Assembly (NCBI GenBank): GCA_030512295.1
Contig: JAULSR010000002.1
Coordinates: forward strand, 6,448,001 to 6,512,000
Direction: 5' to 3'
DNA from: Bombardia bombarda
Taxonomy: Eukaryota > Ascomycota > Sordariomycetes > Sordariales > Lasiosphaeriaceae
DNA: 64,000 nucleotides
Every line of letters begins with the position of its first letter. Position 1 is the first letter of the stretch. Under the pieces are notes generated by a model, which was not told where the DNA came from, did not search any database, and saw nothing but the letters and a program-made list of their open reading frames with translations. Position numbers and translations under genes: made by a program. This document shows positions 12,701 through 22,455 of this stretch, one piece after another.

Positions 12701-12824
12701 CCGTGAGGAATCCGGGGAGCGCGAGGAGAGCTCGGGCGGCGGGTTTGGCGACTTCATTGGCGGCATTGCGAAGCAGCTCGGCGACAACGGGGGTGAGGAG
12801 GAAGAGGAGCAGCGACGTTGGTAA
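9763..12824 (+). CDS. het-c: HET-C heterokaryon incompatibility protein
   Basis: HET-C family protein (Pfam Het-C). In Neurospora, allelic differences in het-c trigger vegetative incompatibility after hyphal fusion. Exons: 9763-9886, 9961-10518, 10601-10780, 10850-11391, 11454-12824, giving 924 aa. The joins restore VEGQNWRHGDIEDALLK, HCLEDFLAHSNYVELAL and HSVTGEVSDKL. A hydrophobic signal peptide covers about residues 1-25 (LLGLVILFAFVQPTLAFG), implying entry to the secretory pathway. The conserved region runs to about residue 630 and includes WLRDYSQAIDVG and VEEWWNNMDDSAKDEYRQKL. From about residue 635 to the end the chain is Gly/Arg/Glu/Tyr/Ser-rich, with many imperfect EESYGGG-type repeats, as in known HET-C. 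A variable specificity segment is expected in the middle of the conserved part; whether this allele is polymorphic cannot be seen here. Confidence 0.94.
12220..12740 (+). repeat. Gly/Arg/Glu-rich repeats of het-c
   Basis: In-frame imperfect repeats in the last het-c exon encode units such as EESYGGG, SSEGRYGGGR and SSYGGGG. They are degenerate at DNA level and prone to length change. A 203-codon ORF in another frame (12235-12846) is only their shadow. Confidence 0.85.
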
Positions 12825-13793
12825 TTTCAGGGGGCATGGAACTTGAAATGTTTAATTACTCAGCTATAGGTAAGTTGAATGAAAAAAATTACCGAAGCGG
12901 GATGGTCGACGAGAAGATGAGGTGGCGATCTTTTTTTCTCACTGGAGGAATATTTAGGTTGCGGTGTTTTCCTTTCTCTTCTTCTTACAATACCACGAAC
13001 GCAGCTTTTACAGCCAATGCAATGTTATCATCTATGCAGTCTATGTTGTGCCGCCTGCCTATGTGCTCATTACCCCAGAGTTATTTAATTTGGGGGCAAT
13101 ATGGGCTGGAGAACTATATGACTTTTTGATTCCCCCACATCTGATCGCCATGAGCATTTATTCCTTGGTAATACGATGGGTCGCTGGGGTATCCCACAGA
13201 TGTGTATATTATAGACTGATGATGGTGCGGGGGAAGGCGGTTTAATATATCCAGCGGTTGCACACAGCACAGCATAGCCCAGAGAGACACACGGCCCATG
13301 AGGTGTGCGTGCATTGTTCCTTCTCTGTAACTCTCTTCTTTTATGAGCAATACCTTGTCGTCAGAACACTCTCTCGTATACAACCGGGCTTTTCGGGCCT
13401 GCCTTGCCACATGCGATAGATAGAGGGCTGGTTCATTGGTGTTCATATGGGTATTTCTTGGAGGATGGCAGCCATGTCCTGGTCTGCGGTTCAATATTTG
13501 GATGGAATGCTGCCGGGGCAGATGACCACGGTCTATGTTTTTCTAATTCTTATTCAATTGGTTGGCGTGTTTGAGATTGAGTGAGGATGGACTTGTCTGT
13601 CTTGCCGCTTGCCGGTTATGAAGAGTTGAAAAAGCCCGGTTATACCTGGGTGTGTGTCCTGCTTGATGATACTGTTGTATTCCTCTTCTTTTTAGTCTTG
13701 GTTCCCACTCTCTTGGTAACCGTCTATTGAATCTTGCAGTCATATTCAAACTCAAACAAACTCTAGATAGGTATTCAAAAAACAACAGCAAAC
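12825..13793. other. Intergenic between het-c and GH45 gene
   Basis: About 970 bp holding the het-c 3' flank and the GH45 promoter. Small ORFs on both strands show no recognisable product. The last 100 bases before 13794 are A/C-rich (tattcaaaaaacaacagc), typical of a fungal 5' UTR. Confidence 0.6.
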
Positions 13794-14786
13794 ATGCGTC
13801 TCTCAGCATCGACCCTGGCCGCCCTTGTGCCGTTCTATCTCGAGCTTGTCTCGGCGCAGGGCCCATCGGGCACTGGCAAGACGACACGGTATTGGGATTG
13901 TTGGTGTGTTTTCTCTCTACTTTCTACCCATTTGTGTTACAACACGTCCAGTTGTTAACATTTACCCTCTAGCAAGCCGAGTTGCGGATGGCCCAAGAAG
14001 AGTAACGGGCAATCGCTGGTCAAGACTTGCAGCAAAAGCGACCAGCCGCTCAACGACGGCGGTAACACCAAGTCTGGATGCGACAACGGCGGAAACGCAT
14101 TCATGTGCTCGACCCAGAGCCCATGGGCCGTCAACGAGACCACGTCGTACGGCTGGGCCGCTGTTGCCATCACGGGTAGCAACGAGGCGGCTTGGTGCTG
14201 CGCGTGCTACGAGCTGACCTTCACGAGCGGACCCGTCCAGGGCAAGAAGTTGATTGTGCAGGCGACCAACACGGGTGGTGATTTGGGAAATAACCACTTT
14301 GATCTGGCTGTGGGTTTTCACCTTTCCTCGTCTTTTGTTGATGTCATTGGTTTGGAGAAAAGGGGGGGATAAGAACGTTGCTGACCTTTGTCTACTCAAC
14401 TCTACTAGATCCCCGGTGGCGGTGTTGGATTGTTCAACGGTATGAAACATCTCTAATCTCCAGAGAAACGTGGAATAAAGAAACTGACAGATACAACAGC
14501 ATGCACCAACCAATACGGCGCCCCCAGCAACGGCTGGGGCGAGCGATACGGCGGCATCAAGTCTCGCAGCGACTGCGACAGCTTCCCGGCCGCACTCAAG
14601 GCGGGCTGCTACTGGCGGTTTGACTGGTTCATGGGGGCTGACAACCCGGGCGTCACCTTCAAGCAAGTCGCCTGCCCGGCCGCCATCACTGCCAAGAGCG
14701 GCTGCACTCGCAATAACGACGTGATCAACGAGACTCCCACCGGCCCGAGCACCGTGCCCACCTATACTCCTTCTCCCAAGGTGTAG
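13794..14786 (+). CDS. Secreted GH45 endoglucanase
   Basis: Glycoside hydrolase family 45 endo-beta-1,4-glucanase, an extracellular enzyme cutting internal bonds of cellulose. Exons: 13794-13903, 13973-14309, 14409-14439, 14500-14786, giving 254 aa. The signal peptide is about residues 1-21 (MRLSASTLAALVPFYLELVSA). The family signature TTRYWDCCKPSCGW follows, restored across intron 1, with the catalytic Asp at residue 35. The second catalytic Asp is residue 147 in NNHFDLA, joined across intron 2 to IPGGGVGLFNACT. Cysteine-rich motifs (WCCACYELTF, CYWRFDWF) fit the fold. The chain ends in a short Pro/Thr/Ser tail (TPTGPSTVPTYTPSPKV) with no CBM1, so it is a single-domain enzyme, perhaps with the remnant of a linker. 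Exon 3 is only 31 bp. It is convergent with the 3'-phosphoesterase gene. Confidence 0.95.
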
Positions 14787-14965
14787 CTGCATACTACAAA
14801 CGACAACAAGAACAACAAAAAGAAAAAGGGGGTATAACTGAAGGAAGAAAGAGGTGAAGAGGGACTTGGAATAGGGGGAATAGGACTTTTGGTTGCAAAC
14901 CTCAGTGTACATAGGCTCCCCAGGTATATAAACACACATCTTACACGGCATGCCGACCATATATC

Positions 14966-14996
14966 ACAAACACAAACACAAACACAAACACAAACA
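14966..14996. repeat. (ACAAAC)n microsatellite
   Basis: About five copies of a six-base unit between the convergent GH45 and phosphoesterase genes, starting about 180 bp after the GH45 stop. Confidence 0.9.
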
Positions 14997-15007
14997 GCTG
15001 CTGCAAC

Positions 15008-16483
15008 TCACCTCAGAACAGCCCGCCAACCCTTCCTCCCCACAAACCCCTCGACCCCCTCGTCTCTTAGGATATCAGCCCCCAGCCGGCCCGTCACCAC
15101 ACTCCGCTCATGCTCAGTGCCCCTGACGTAAAAGGGATACTCCAACCTGCCACTACTACCACCATTCTCACTCTCAGCCTCTTCCTCCTCTTTCTGCTGG
15201 CCACCTTCTGCTTCACCCCTCTCCCAAACAGCAGCAGAACTACCGCCATCTCTTCTCTGCCGTTTTACAAACCCGCTCGCGGCCCTGTCCAAGCTCAGAT
15301 ACCAACGCCTCTGATGAACACTCCCAATGGTGTTGTTTGCACCCGGGTAAGCGTTCGTCCTCCTGACCTGTTCATCCTCGAGCTCGCGCAGCTCGTACAG
15401 CTCGCGCTCCATTGCCGAAATGTCTGTTGGTATTGCCTCGTCCGTTTTTTCTGTCTTTGAGGCAGAGCCAGGCTCGGAATCTGATTCAGAGCTGCTGCTG
15501 GTCTCTACAACCTGATGCTTCTTCTTGGCAACCGAAGTAGCCCTGCGTGTCCTCCTCTTCGACGGTGCTGCCGCCGCTGCCCTGATAGCCTTGGCCCGGC
15601 CCGTCGCATCATCAGCCTTGGTCAGGCGCAGGTTGATAACATACGGCCCCGGCAGGCGTGCGCCGTCCAGCTGGAGCTTGATCTTGCGCGCCGAGAAGGC
15701 AGCGTGCAGCTTTTGCTGCTCCGTCATACCCTCCAAGCTACCACTGCCATCCTCATCACCACTCTCCTCACCACTCTCCTCACCACTCTCCGGATCCACA
15801 GCCGGATCATGCTTGCTCCTCCTCGGCAGCACGCGGTACGTGCCCGTGTCCCAGATCAGCAGGCTGCCCGTGTGGGCGCTGGCCGTCTCGATCAGGTGGC
15901 TCCACAGACAGTGCACGCGGGTCTCGGTGGCGTTGCGGTTGGGGCGGGAGCTGTTTGGGTCGCCGGGTGGGCCGTACATGACGGCCCAGCTGGCCGAGCT
16001 GGTGCCGTTGATCTGCAGGCGGAGGTCATAGTGCGTGCCGGCGACGGGGTGGTCGTGCTGGTGGATGACGAAGTGGGCGCCGTGCGGGTTGTTGAGTGAT
16101 GAATCGTATAGGGCTTTGTAGGCCGCTGTAGAGAGGCGGGGGGTGTAAGGTGGGTAGGGAGTGAGTGATGCGCGGGAGAGTAAGGTGCTGAAATGGGATG
16201 AGTGGTCGGTGATGGTGATGCTGCCGGCTTCAATGGCGGCGGCTGTGGTTGGGGTCGTGGTGGATATTGCTGTTGATTCTAAGACGTGACTGGGTTTGAT
16301 TGCCGTGGTGATATCGCCGTCTTCCTGTTTCCTTTCTGTTGCTGATGGAGCATGTTTTCTTGCCCTCTTCAGCGGCGGGGGACTGATTCGCCACTCGAGG
16401 TTGCGCTTCTTGATAAAGGGGTTAGAGACCAGCCGCCCTGGGGTTCCTTGATTGTTCCCATCGTTGTTTGCGCCCGATGCCAT
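15008..16483 (-). CDS. LigD-type 3'-phosphoesterase domain protein
   Basis: Single-exon gene of 491 aa whose core matches the 3'-phosphoesterase domain of bacterial ligase D (DNA_ligase_D PE), here without ligase or polymerase domains. The motif HFVIHQHDH (about residues 137-145) followed by GTHYDLRLQING (about 149-160) supplies the His and Asp expected for metal binding. SWAVMYGPP and the later LLIWDTGTY and PGPYVINLRL fit the beta-barrel fold. By homology it would trim 3' ends of DNA, removing phosphates or ribonucleotides, in end repair; this is inference. Low-complexity inserts (GEESGEESGDEDGS; SSSSESDSEPGS; an EEEEAESENGGSS-like run) separate conserved blocks. The start was set at MASGANNDG; an in-frame ORF extends only seven codons further upstream. 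The stop falls within a possible donor (GAG/GTGAGT), so the C-terminus could continue in another exon. Confidence 0.82.
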   Translation of the reverse strand: MASGANNDGNNQGTPGRLVSNPFIKKRNLEWRISPPPLKRARKHAPSATERKQEDGDITTAIKPSHVLESTAISTTTPTTAAAIEAGSITITDHSSHFSTLLSRASLTPYPPYTPRLSTAAYKALYDSSLNNPHGAHFVIHQHDHPVAGTHYDLRLQINGTSSASWAVMYGPPGDPNSSRPNRNATETRVHCLWSHLIETASAHTGSLLIWDTGTYRVLPRRSKHDPAVDPESGEESGEESGDEDGSGSLEGMTEQQKLHAAFSARKIKLQLDGARLPGPYVINLRLTKADDATGRAKAIRAAAAAPSKRRTRRATSVAKKKHQVVETSSSSESDSEPGSASKTEKTDEAIPTDISAMERELYELRELEDEQVRRTNAYPGANNTIGSVHQRRWYLSLDRAASGFVKRQRRDGGSSAAVWERGEAEGGQQKEEEEAESENGGSSGRLEYPFYVRGTEHERSVVTGRLGADILRDEGVEGFVGRKGWRAVLR

Positions 16484-16987
16484 GATACCTACCACAAACA
16501 ATTAGCATCCTGATGTTAACGTTCGGTACCAGAACTGACCTTGTTGTTAACAGTTTTGGTTTTCATCTAGATAGCGTTGAAGCTCGAAACATATCCTCGG
16601 ACATCGACTAGGTATGAGTGTGTAAGTGAAATGGTGTGAGGGGACAGCGGGGCATCGTTGGGGAGCGGGAGGCGAAAGCTTAAGGCATGCCTCCGACCAG
16701 CGACCTTGAGAGGAGAGACACAAAGGCACCTCACAGCACTCGGCAAACTGATTGATTGATTTACTGCTTGCACGGAAATAAATCGGGAAAGACTGAACCC
16801 CTTCCCTTCAAACGATATTCACAGCCCCTACCTCACCAAACCATCCGGGAATAACTATTCTACATGAAAAAAAATTCCAGCTACAGACACTATCGTCAGA
16901 GAACTGTGCCCATCATTCAATTACAATCGTATATCGTATACCCTCCCAACTTCGTTATATACACACGCCCACTACTTTGCCTACAAA
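16484..16987. other. Intergenic, phosphoesterase promoter
   Basis: About 500 bp between two minus-strand genes. It holds the upstream region of the phosphoesterase gene and the 3' flank of the J-protein gene. No further feature was recognised. Confidence 0.6.
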
Positions 16988-19507
16988 TCAAGGCAGCCTA
17001 AGCTCCTCCCTCCCACTAACCTCCACCACCTGCTCTTTCCCGCGATACATATATCGCACACACAACACCTTCGTGCTCTCAGGCGCAGGATCCCAGAAGC
17101 CCAGAAGCCGGCTCTTGCGGATGCCCCTCGGGATCCGCAGCGCCTCGCCATCGACCAGAGCCGCCACCGCGATAGTGACATCAGCAATCTCATCCGGCGG
17201 CGCGTCCTTCACACCATATTTGGCGCTGAGGATCACCAACCCGCCTCTCTGGCGCTCTGCCCTCTGGCGGGGCTCCGCACCAGTCGCAAGGACAACCGTC
17301 AGATCATCGGCCTCGGTGCGTCGTCTTGCGATGTATTCTTGCATATCTTCCCTTACCCTCTTTTTCTTCTCATCCTTTTTGGTAGCCGCCCCTTTCCGAG
17401 CTGCCGTCCACGGTCGCCAGCACAGAAACTCGAGCGCCGCAAACCCCGCAAAGGGGATGACCGCGGACCAAAATACCAGCTTGGCGCTGAGGCTGGACTT
17501 CGTTGCCACGAGGAACGGTATGCTTATCCTCTGCCCCAGCCGCGACCAGTAGAGCGATACATGCATGTTGTTAGGCGTCAGGCCCACCTCCAGCCCAACC
17601 TTGCAGAACCGGCCTATTCGCTTCAGCGTCCGGAAGGCCAGGAACAGGTCCCGTTGCGTGCTGGTGCTGCTCGCCAGCTCGACTTCCGCTCGGAAGCCGC
17701 TTCGGCTATGGCTAGAGTTTCCCGGCGGTAAGGCGGAGCTCTGCGAGCTGGTGAGGGACGAGAACAGGTCTCTGCCGTATCTGAGATAGGCTGCTGCGTT
17801 GCCAGTTGTCAGGCCTACAGATGCTGTCCATGAGCCTGTCTGGTCGTCCTCTAGGTCGTAGTCCATGCGCCTGACGCTACCGTTTGAAGGTTTTGTAAGG
17901 GCACGCCCGGATTCGAGACCTGTTACCTCGCTGCCAAATCTATACCCAGCCTCGACTGTCGGACCATTCCGGAAAGGGTTGACTGTTTGGCTGAATCCCT
18001 TGGACAGCTTGGAGAATCTGGACATTTCTCTGCACTCTTTCGAAGGCCAGAAATCCCAGTCACCAGCATCCGCAACAGCAAAGGCCGTGCCGGAACCAAC
18101 TCTCTGGCGGAGAGCAAGCCCCAGACTGGGGACCAGATTACTGTTGTATCCAAGAAGCTTCTGAGCAGAAAGCTCAACATTCAGGGGCTCACGGCCCTCG
18201 GCGTGGTCAATCGAGTGACCTAGGCGGACGGTAACTGACGGGTGGGGGAGAATCTCAACCTCTTGTTCGACAACGAAATCAGGAAGCGCTCTTCGAGACC
18301 GAGCTCCCTGTTTTACAACAGACGGGAGGGGGTCCTGCCAGAACAGCTCCTGGCGGATATTCAGATTCAGCATCGGGAGAAATCGCGATGACAAGAGCTG
18401 CTCTAACCGTCTCCTCCCGTGTATCGATGGGCCTGGTGGCTGATAGGGGTTGCAAAGAAGCGATGCCAGCTTGTATGGTTCATTCAAAAGTCCATATGTT
18501 GACCCCGTGATGGCCACCGTTGGGTCTGCACAGCGTATAGGCCGCTTGACTCCCTCGCTCGATGGATCATCGTTAAAGAAATCATGTAGGTACTGAGCCG
18601 TCTTCTCAACCGGGTCTCGCAGGGCAGGCACACCCACTGCTACAGATTGGCTGAGAGCAAAGTCCACAATGTTCAGACCTGAAGCATTTGGCCGAGTAGC
18701 GTTATGCGCAGGGTCAAGCAATGACCCAGTCTCAATTCGCACTGCCAAGTCAGTGGTGTTGTGAAGACCCCTCTGGCCTAAGAGCAGGCGTTGCTCTTGT
18801 AGGATGCTCTCATAGGCATCACTTTCACCAAGGCCAACCGCTCTGTGTGCAACAGCGTTGTCATCGCCACAGTCCGAGTCGGTCTCATTCACCTCTTTTG
18901 AGAAGAGATCGTACTCGGCCCTCTTGTAAGGCTCGATCAGAGTCTCGAAAGCAACCTGGACCAGACCGAGATACGAGGCCGCAGCTCGCTGCAGACGCGC
19001 CGGCTGCCTGTCCACGCTGAGAAGCTGCACGAGCCGATGAAACGCCCTCCTAATATCATCAGGAGAGGGCGAGGGATCTCTTGGCAGACATAGCAGCTCG
19101 TAGTGGTCTCGCCGCAAGGGACCAGTGTTGTTACCCCAAGAAGGAATAAGCTGGACGAAGGAGCCGTCCATCTGCTCCATACCCACGGTGATGCTGGGGT
19201 GGCCGCCGTCCTGATCGATGTCCGCTCCTCGGCCCGCTTCCGAGGCTATGGTGGACCTTTCTATGATGGAGGAAGCGGCATCGTCGAAGCCAAACTCAAA
19301 GTCTCTTCTCGTTGTTGCAAACTGCTCGCGCAACGAGAAGCGCGACTCGACGGGCCGAAGCGAGTGGTACGTTGAGGCCCCAGACCCAGTCCCAGCAGCC
19401 CCGGATCCGACACCTTGGTTCTGGTGGAAGAAGGCGTAGTCGTCCAGAGCACCCGAGGGGATGCGCCGCGCTCCGTTTATGCCACGCCCTGATGCGTCGG
19501 CGGCCAT
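16988..19507 (-). CDS. DNAJC11-like J-domain protein
   Basis: Single-exon gene of 839 aa resembling DNAJC11 family proteins: N-terminal J-like domain, long middle and C-terminal DUF3395-type region. Animal DNAJC11 is a mitochondrial outer-membrane protein linked to the MICOS complex; a similar location here is inference. The J-like segment (DHYELLCLPRDPSPSPDDIRR to FETLIEPYKRAEYDLF, about residues 130-205) keeps helices I, II and III but has no HPD: the loop reads LSVDRQPA. A single hydrophobic segment (LVFWSAVIPFAGFAALEFL) lies near the C-terminus, after long polar and possibly beta-rich stretches. The end, CVRYMYRGKEQVVEVSGREE, fits the family C-terminal domain. The start was placed at MAADASGRGINGARR; the reading frame is open further upstream, but that part is not family-like. 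Confidence 0.85.
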   Translation of the reverse strand: MAADASGRGINGARRIPSGALDDYAFFHQNQGVGSGAAGTGSGASTYHSLRPVESRFSLREQFATTRRDFEFGFDDAASSIIERSTIASEAGRGADIDQDGGHPSITVGMEQMDGSFVQLIPSWGNNTGPLRRDHYELLCLPRDPSPSPDDIRRAFHRLVQLLSVDRQPARLQRAAASYLGLVQVAFETLIEPYKRAEYDLFSKEVNETDSDCGDDNAVAHRAVGLGESDAYESILQEQRLLLGQRGLHNTTDLAVRIETGSLLDPAHNATRPNASGLNIVDFALSQSVAVGVPALRDPVEKTAQYLHDFFNDDPSSEGVKRPIRCADPTVAITGSTYGLLNEPYKLASLLCNPYQPPGPSIHGRRRLEQLLSSRFLPMLNLNIRQELFWQDPLPSVVKQGARSRRALPDFVVEQEVEILPHPSVTVRLGHSIDHAEGREPLNVELSAQKLLGYNSNLVPSLGLALRQRVGSGTAFAVADAGDWDFWPSKECREMSRFSKLSKGFSQTVNPFRNGPTVEAGYRFGSEVTGLESGRALTKPSNGSVRRMDYDLEDDQTGSWTASVGLTTGNAAAYLRYGRDLFSSLTSSQSSALPPGNSSHSRSGFRAEVELASSTSTQRDLFLAFRTLKRIGRFCKVGLEVGLTPNNMHVSLYWSRLGQRISIPFLVATKSSLSAKLVFWSAVIPFAGFAALEFLCWRPWTAARKGAATKKDEKKKRVREDMQEYIARRRTEADDLTVVLATGAEPRQRAERQRGGLVILSAKYGVKDAPPDEIADVTIAVAALVDGEALRIPRGIRKSRLLGFWDPAPESTKVLCVRYMYRGKEQVVEVSGREELRLP

Positions 19508-20848
19508 TTCGTCGGCGTGGTGAGAGGTTTGAGCTTGTTCTCTTTTGGATACCCAGTAGCGAAACCTGTTGATATGATAGAGAGTAATATGAGTGGTGAG
19601 ATATAGCAATCGATCGCGGCAGTCAGTCAGTCAGTCAGTCACGTCACGTCACCTGGCCGGTATACCGTTGAAGTTGAGCCATGGTCGCCTATTGTTTCCC
19701 AGCATGGGTCGCAGCAATAGTGGTCTCAGCACTATGGACAGGGTTTGCCCCATTCCACCGTGGATGGGCTGAAGAACGGATGGTAGCATTAAAGCAGCAG
19801 TGAATGGTTGGAAGTGAAACGCGTTAATGGGCTCCTAAACACGCGCGAGCCACCAAGGTGTAACCAGTAACTTGAAGCAAGCACCCCTGGCCATGTGGGC
19901 GACGATAACGGTAGCTCGTGATTTTGGTGGAATACCTTCATGTTTTTTTTTCTGTATATCTTTCATCGGACGCCTCTTAAAGTTTAATCGCGATACGGTC
20001 ATGAATAATAGCCGAAGCGAGCGAGGTTAGTTAGTTGGGCGTACCTCTGCACCTATGCACATGGAAACTTTTGTTCTTATAAAGGCCGAACTGGACGCTC
20101 GACACCACATGTTCGTTTCTGCCCGAGTCTTGCTTTAACAGGCGGAGCAGCCCTTCCCAAAACCAACACAAGAAAAATCTGCCGGAGAGAGAAGCGTCGA
20201 CAGCTCGGCGAGGATGCACGGGAGGACATTTCTCTACCACCTGGCCTCTGTTCTCATGATGGTGGTGCTGTTTGAGAGTACGAGTGCAGATGAAAGTAGG
20301 AAACCCCGCTGTTGCTGCTGGTTATTCAGGCCATGGTCGTTGGTTCAGGGCAATTTCACCCCCCTGTGCGCCTGGCTGTCAAAGTCAGAGACACCCCACC
20401 CCAGCACAGCCCGCACAGACACCACCACAGAACCTGCCCAACAAAGGAACGGGCGGAGACCGGACAGACCATCGTCAAGCAAGCGCAGGCGCGCGTCTGG
20501 CCAGCCACTCGCGAGCCGGGACAGCCCACTTCTGCCGCTGGCTGTACAGGCCTACAAAAAAAAAGAAGCGCCTGACCCATTCTGCCCCTCACCTCCCAGT
20601 CGTCCGTCCATTCATTCTGCTTGGTCTGCTGTCTGCGGTGTGTGTGTGTGTGTGCGTTCGTCGTTGTCGTCGTCGTTCGTTTCCGTTCTGCGCTGACTGG
20701 CTGACTGACTGACTGACGCTTTTTGGGGAACACGTATCCAGACCCAACCGCCATCACCATCGCCTCGCACCACACCGCGCTCCATCCGACGCCCACATCT
20801 CCCTTACTCCAATCTGGCCGCGCGACATCGCGCCAACCGCTCGCAACC
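19508..20848. promoter_or_regulatory. Divergent promoter, J protein / CK2 alpha
   Basis: A 1.34 kb region between divergent genes. It holds an (AGTC)5 run at 19621-19640 followed by CACGTCACGTCACC, a short GT repeat near 20641 and a (GACT)n run near 20695-20715. An ORF at 20214-20696 (+) has no recognisable product and probably lies in the CK2 5' UTR. Promoter function is inferred from position only. Confidence 0.5.
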
Positions 20849-21120
20849 ATGGCCCGAGTCTACGCCGACGTCAACCAGAATATGCCCCGCGCATACTGGG
20901 ACTACGACAGCGTCAACATCAGTGAGCACCACCCACCCAAGCACAACTTTTATTGCATCCGTCGCCCTCATTTCTACGCTCCGCGCTTGTCGTCGTCGTC
21001 CTACACATTCGTTGCACTTTCGAGAAAAAAATACTAATACCCCCTTCTCAATAGGCTGGGGCGTCTTGGAAAATTATGAAGTCGTCCGTAAAATTGGTGC
21101 GTTAGTCTTGCCCGCTGCTG

Positions 21121-21155
<35 letters not shown>

Positions 21156-22455
21156 CCATCTCGATGAAACGCGCGCGCGCGCACGCACTCGCGCGATCGT
21201 AATCGCTTTTTGTTACTCCACCCCCACCAACGAGATAGATGGGCTGACCGCGGGGAATCGATTAAAACAACAGGACGAGGAAAGTATTCCGAGGTGTTCG
21301 AAGGCATCAACGTGGTCAACTACCAGAAATGCGTCATCAAGGTGCTCAAGCCTGTCAAGAAGAAGAAGATAAAGCGCGAGATCAAGATCCTTCAAAATCT
21401 GGCGGGCGGGCCCAACATTGTTGCGCTGTTGGATGTCGTGAGGGATTCTCAGGTGCGTAGAGCTGCACACTCTATTTTCCCCTTCCTTTGATATCTTGTC
21501 TGTTATGGAGATTTTCTAACACAAAGCTATCTGCCTTGTTGCGCGCGCAAAACAGAGCAAAACACCCTCCCTGATCTTTGAATATGTCAACAACACAGAT
21601 TTCAGAAGTCTCTACCCCAAGTTTAACGATATTGATGTTCGGTATTACATTTTTGAGCTGCTCAAGGCCCTCGACTACTGCCACAGCAAGGGAATCATGC
21701 ACCGCGACGTCAAGCCTCATAACGTTATGATCGACCATGAGAGCAAAAAGGTATGATTCTCCCCCCCCCCCCCGTTGTGTGTCTCTTGGCGCAATATGGT
21801 GGAAACGTTTCGTGCTGACCGTGAGAAAGTTGCGCCTCATCGACTGGGGTCTCGCCGAGTTCTACCACCCGGGAACCGAGTACAACGTGCGCGTCGCATC
21901 TCGCTACTTCAAGGGCCCCGAGCTGCTGGTCGACTTCCAGGAGTACGACTACAGCCTCGACATGTGGAGCCTGGGCGCCATGTTCGCCTCCATGATCTTC
22001 CGCAAGGAGCCCTTCTTCCACGGCCAGAGCAACGCCGACCAGCTGGTCAAGATCGCAAAGGTCCTCGGCACCGACGAGCTGTTTGACTACCTGGACAAGT
22101 ACGAGATAGAGCTCGACGCGCAGTACGACGACATCCTCGGCCGCTTCCAGAAGAAGGCGTGGCACAGCTTTGTCAACTCGGAGAACCAGCGCTTCGTCAG
22201 CAACGAGGCTATTGATTTCTTGGATAAGCTGTTGCGATACGATCATGCGGTATGTTTCTCTCTCCAGGGCTGCTGTCTGTTTCCGACGGGATTATCCTTG
22301 ATCTGATCTGTGCTAACCACACCATATGGACATAGGAACGTCTCACTGCCAAGGAGGCCATGGCGCACCCCTACTTTGCACCCATTCGCGACCCCGCGAC
22401 GCTGGAGCAGTACCTGGCTGGGAGTGGTGCCGCCGCCACCACCACCACCCATTAA
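20849..22455 (+). CDS. cka1: Casein kinase 2 catalytic subunit alpha
   Basis: Ser/Thr kinase catalytic subunit of CK2, nuclear and cytosolic, acting on acidic sites. Exons: 20849-20921, 21055-21096, 21274-21452, 21556-21750, 21830-22249, 22336-22455, giving 342 aa, the usual length for the catalytic core. Signatures: YDSVNISWGVLENYEVVRKIG, glycine loop GRGKYSEVFEG, ATP-binding lysine in KCVIKVLKPVKKKKIKREIKIL-type basic cluster (CK2-specific), catalytic MHRDVKPHN (Asp about residue 149), DWGLAEFYHPG in place of DFG, and substrate-loop VRVASRYFKGPELLVD. It ends with a short poly-Thr/His tail. Intron 2 carries a long CTG repeat and intron 4 a poly-C run. It is convergent with scm3 and divergent from the J-protein gene. 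Confidence 0.97.
21114..21152 (+). repeat. (CTG)n trinucleotide repeat in CK2 intron
   Basis: About 13 CTG units with one CTA interruption inside CK2 alpha intron 2 (21097-21273). It is outside the coding region. Confidence 0.9.

Noticed and set aside
12235..12846. 203-codon plus-strand ORF rich in Ala/Arg/Met
   Set aside because: It is an alternative frame of the het-c Gly-rich repeats.
13962..14960. 332-codon minus-strand ORF over the GH45 gene
   Set aside because: It covers introns and exons of a well-supported GH45 gene and shows no family features.
20214..20696. 160-codon ORF with hydrophobic start, upstream of CK2 alpha
   Set aside because: It has simple-sequence content (poly-K, GT and CGT repeats), three overlapping ORFs in the same region and no family match; it is more likely 5' UTR or promoter.
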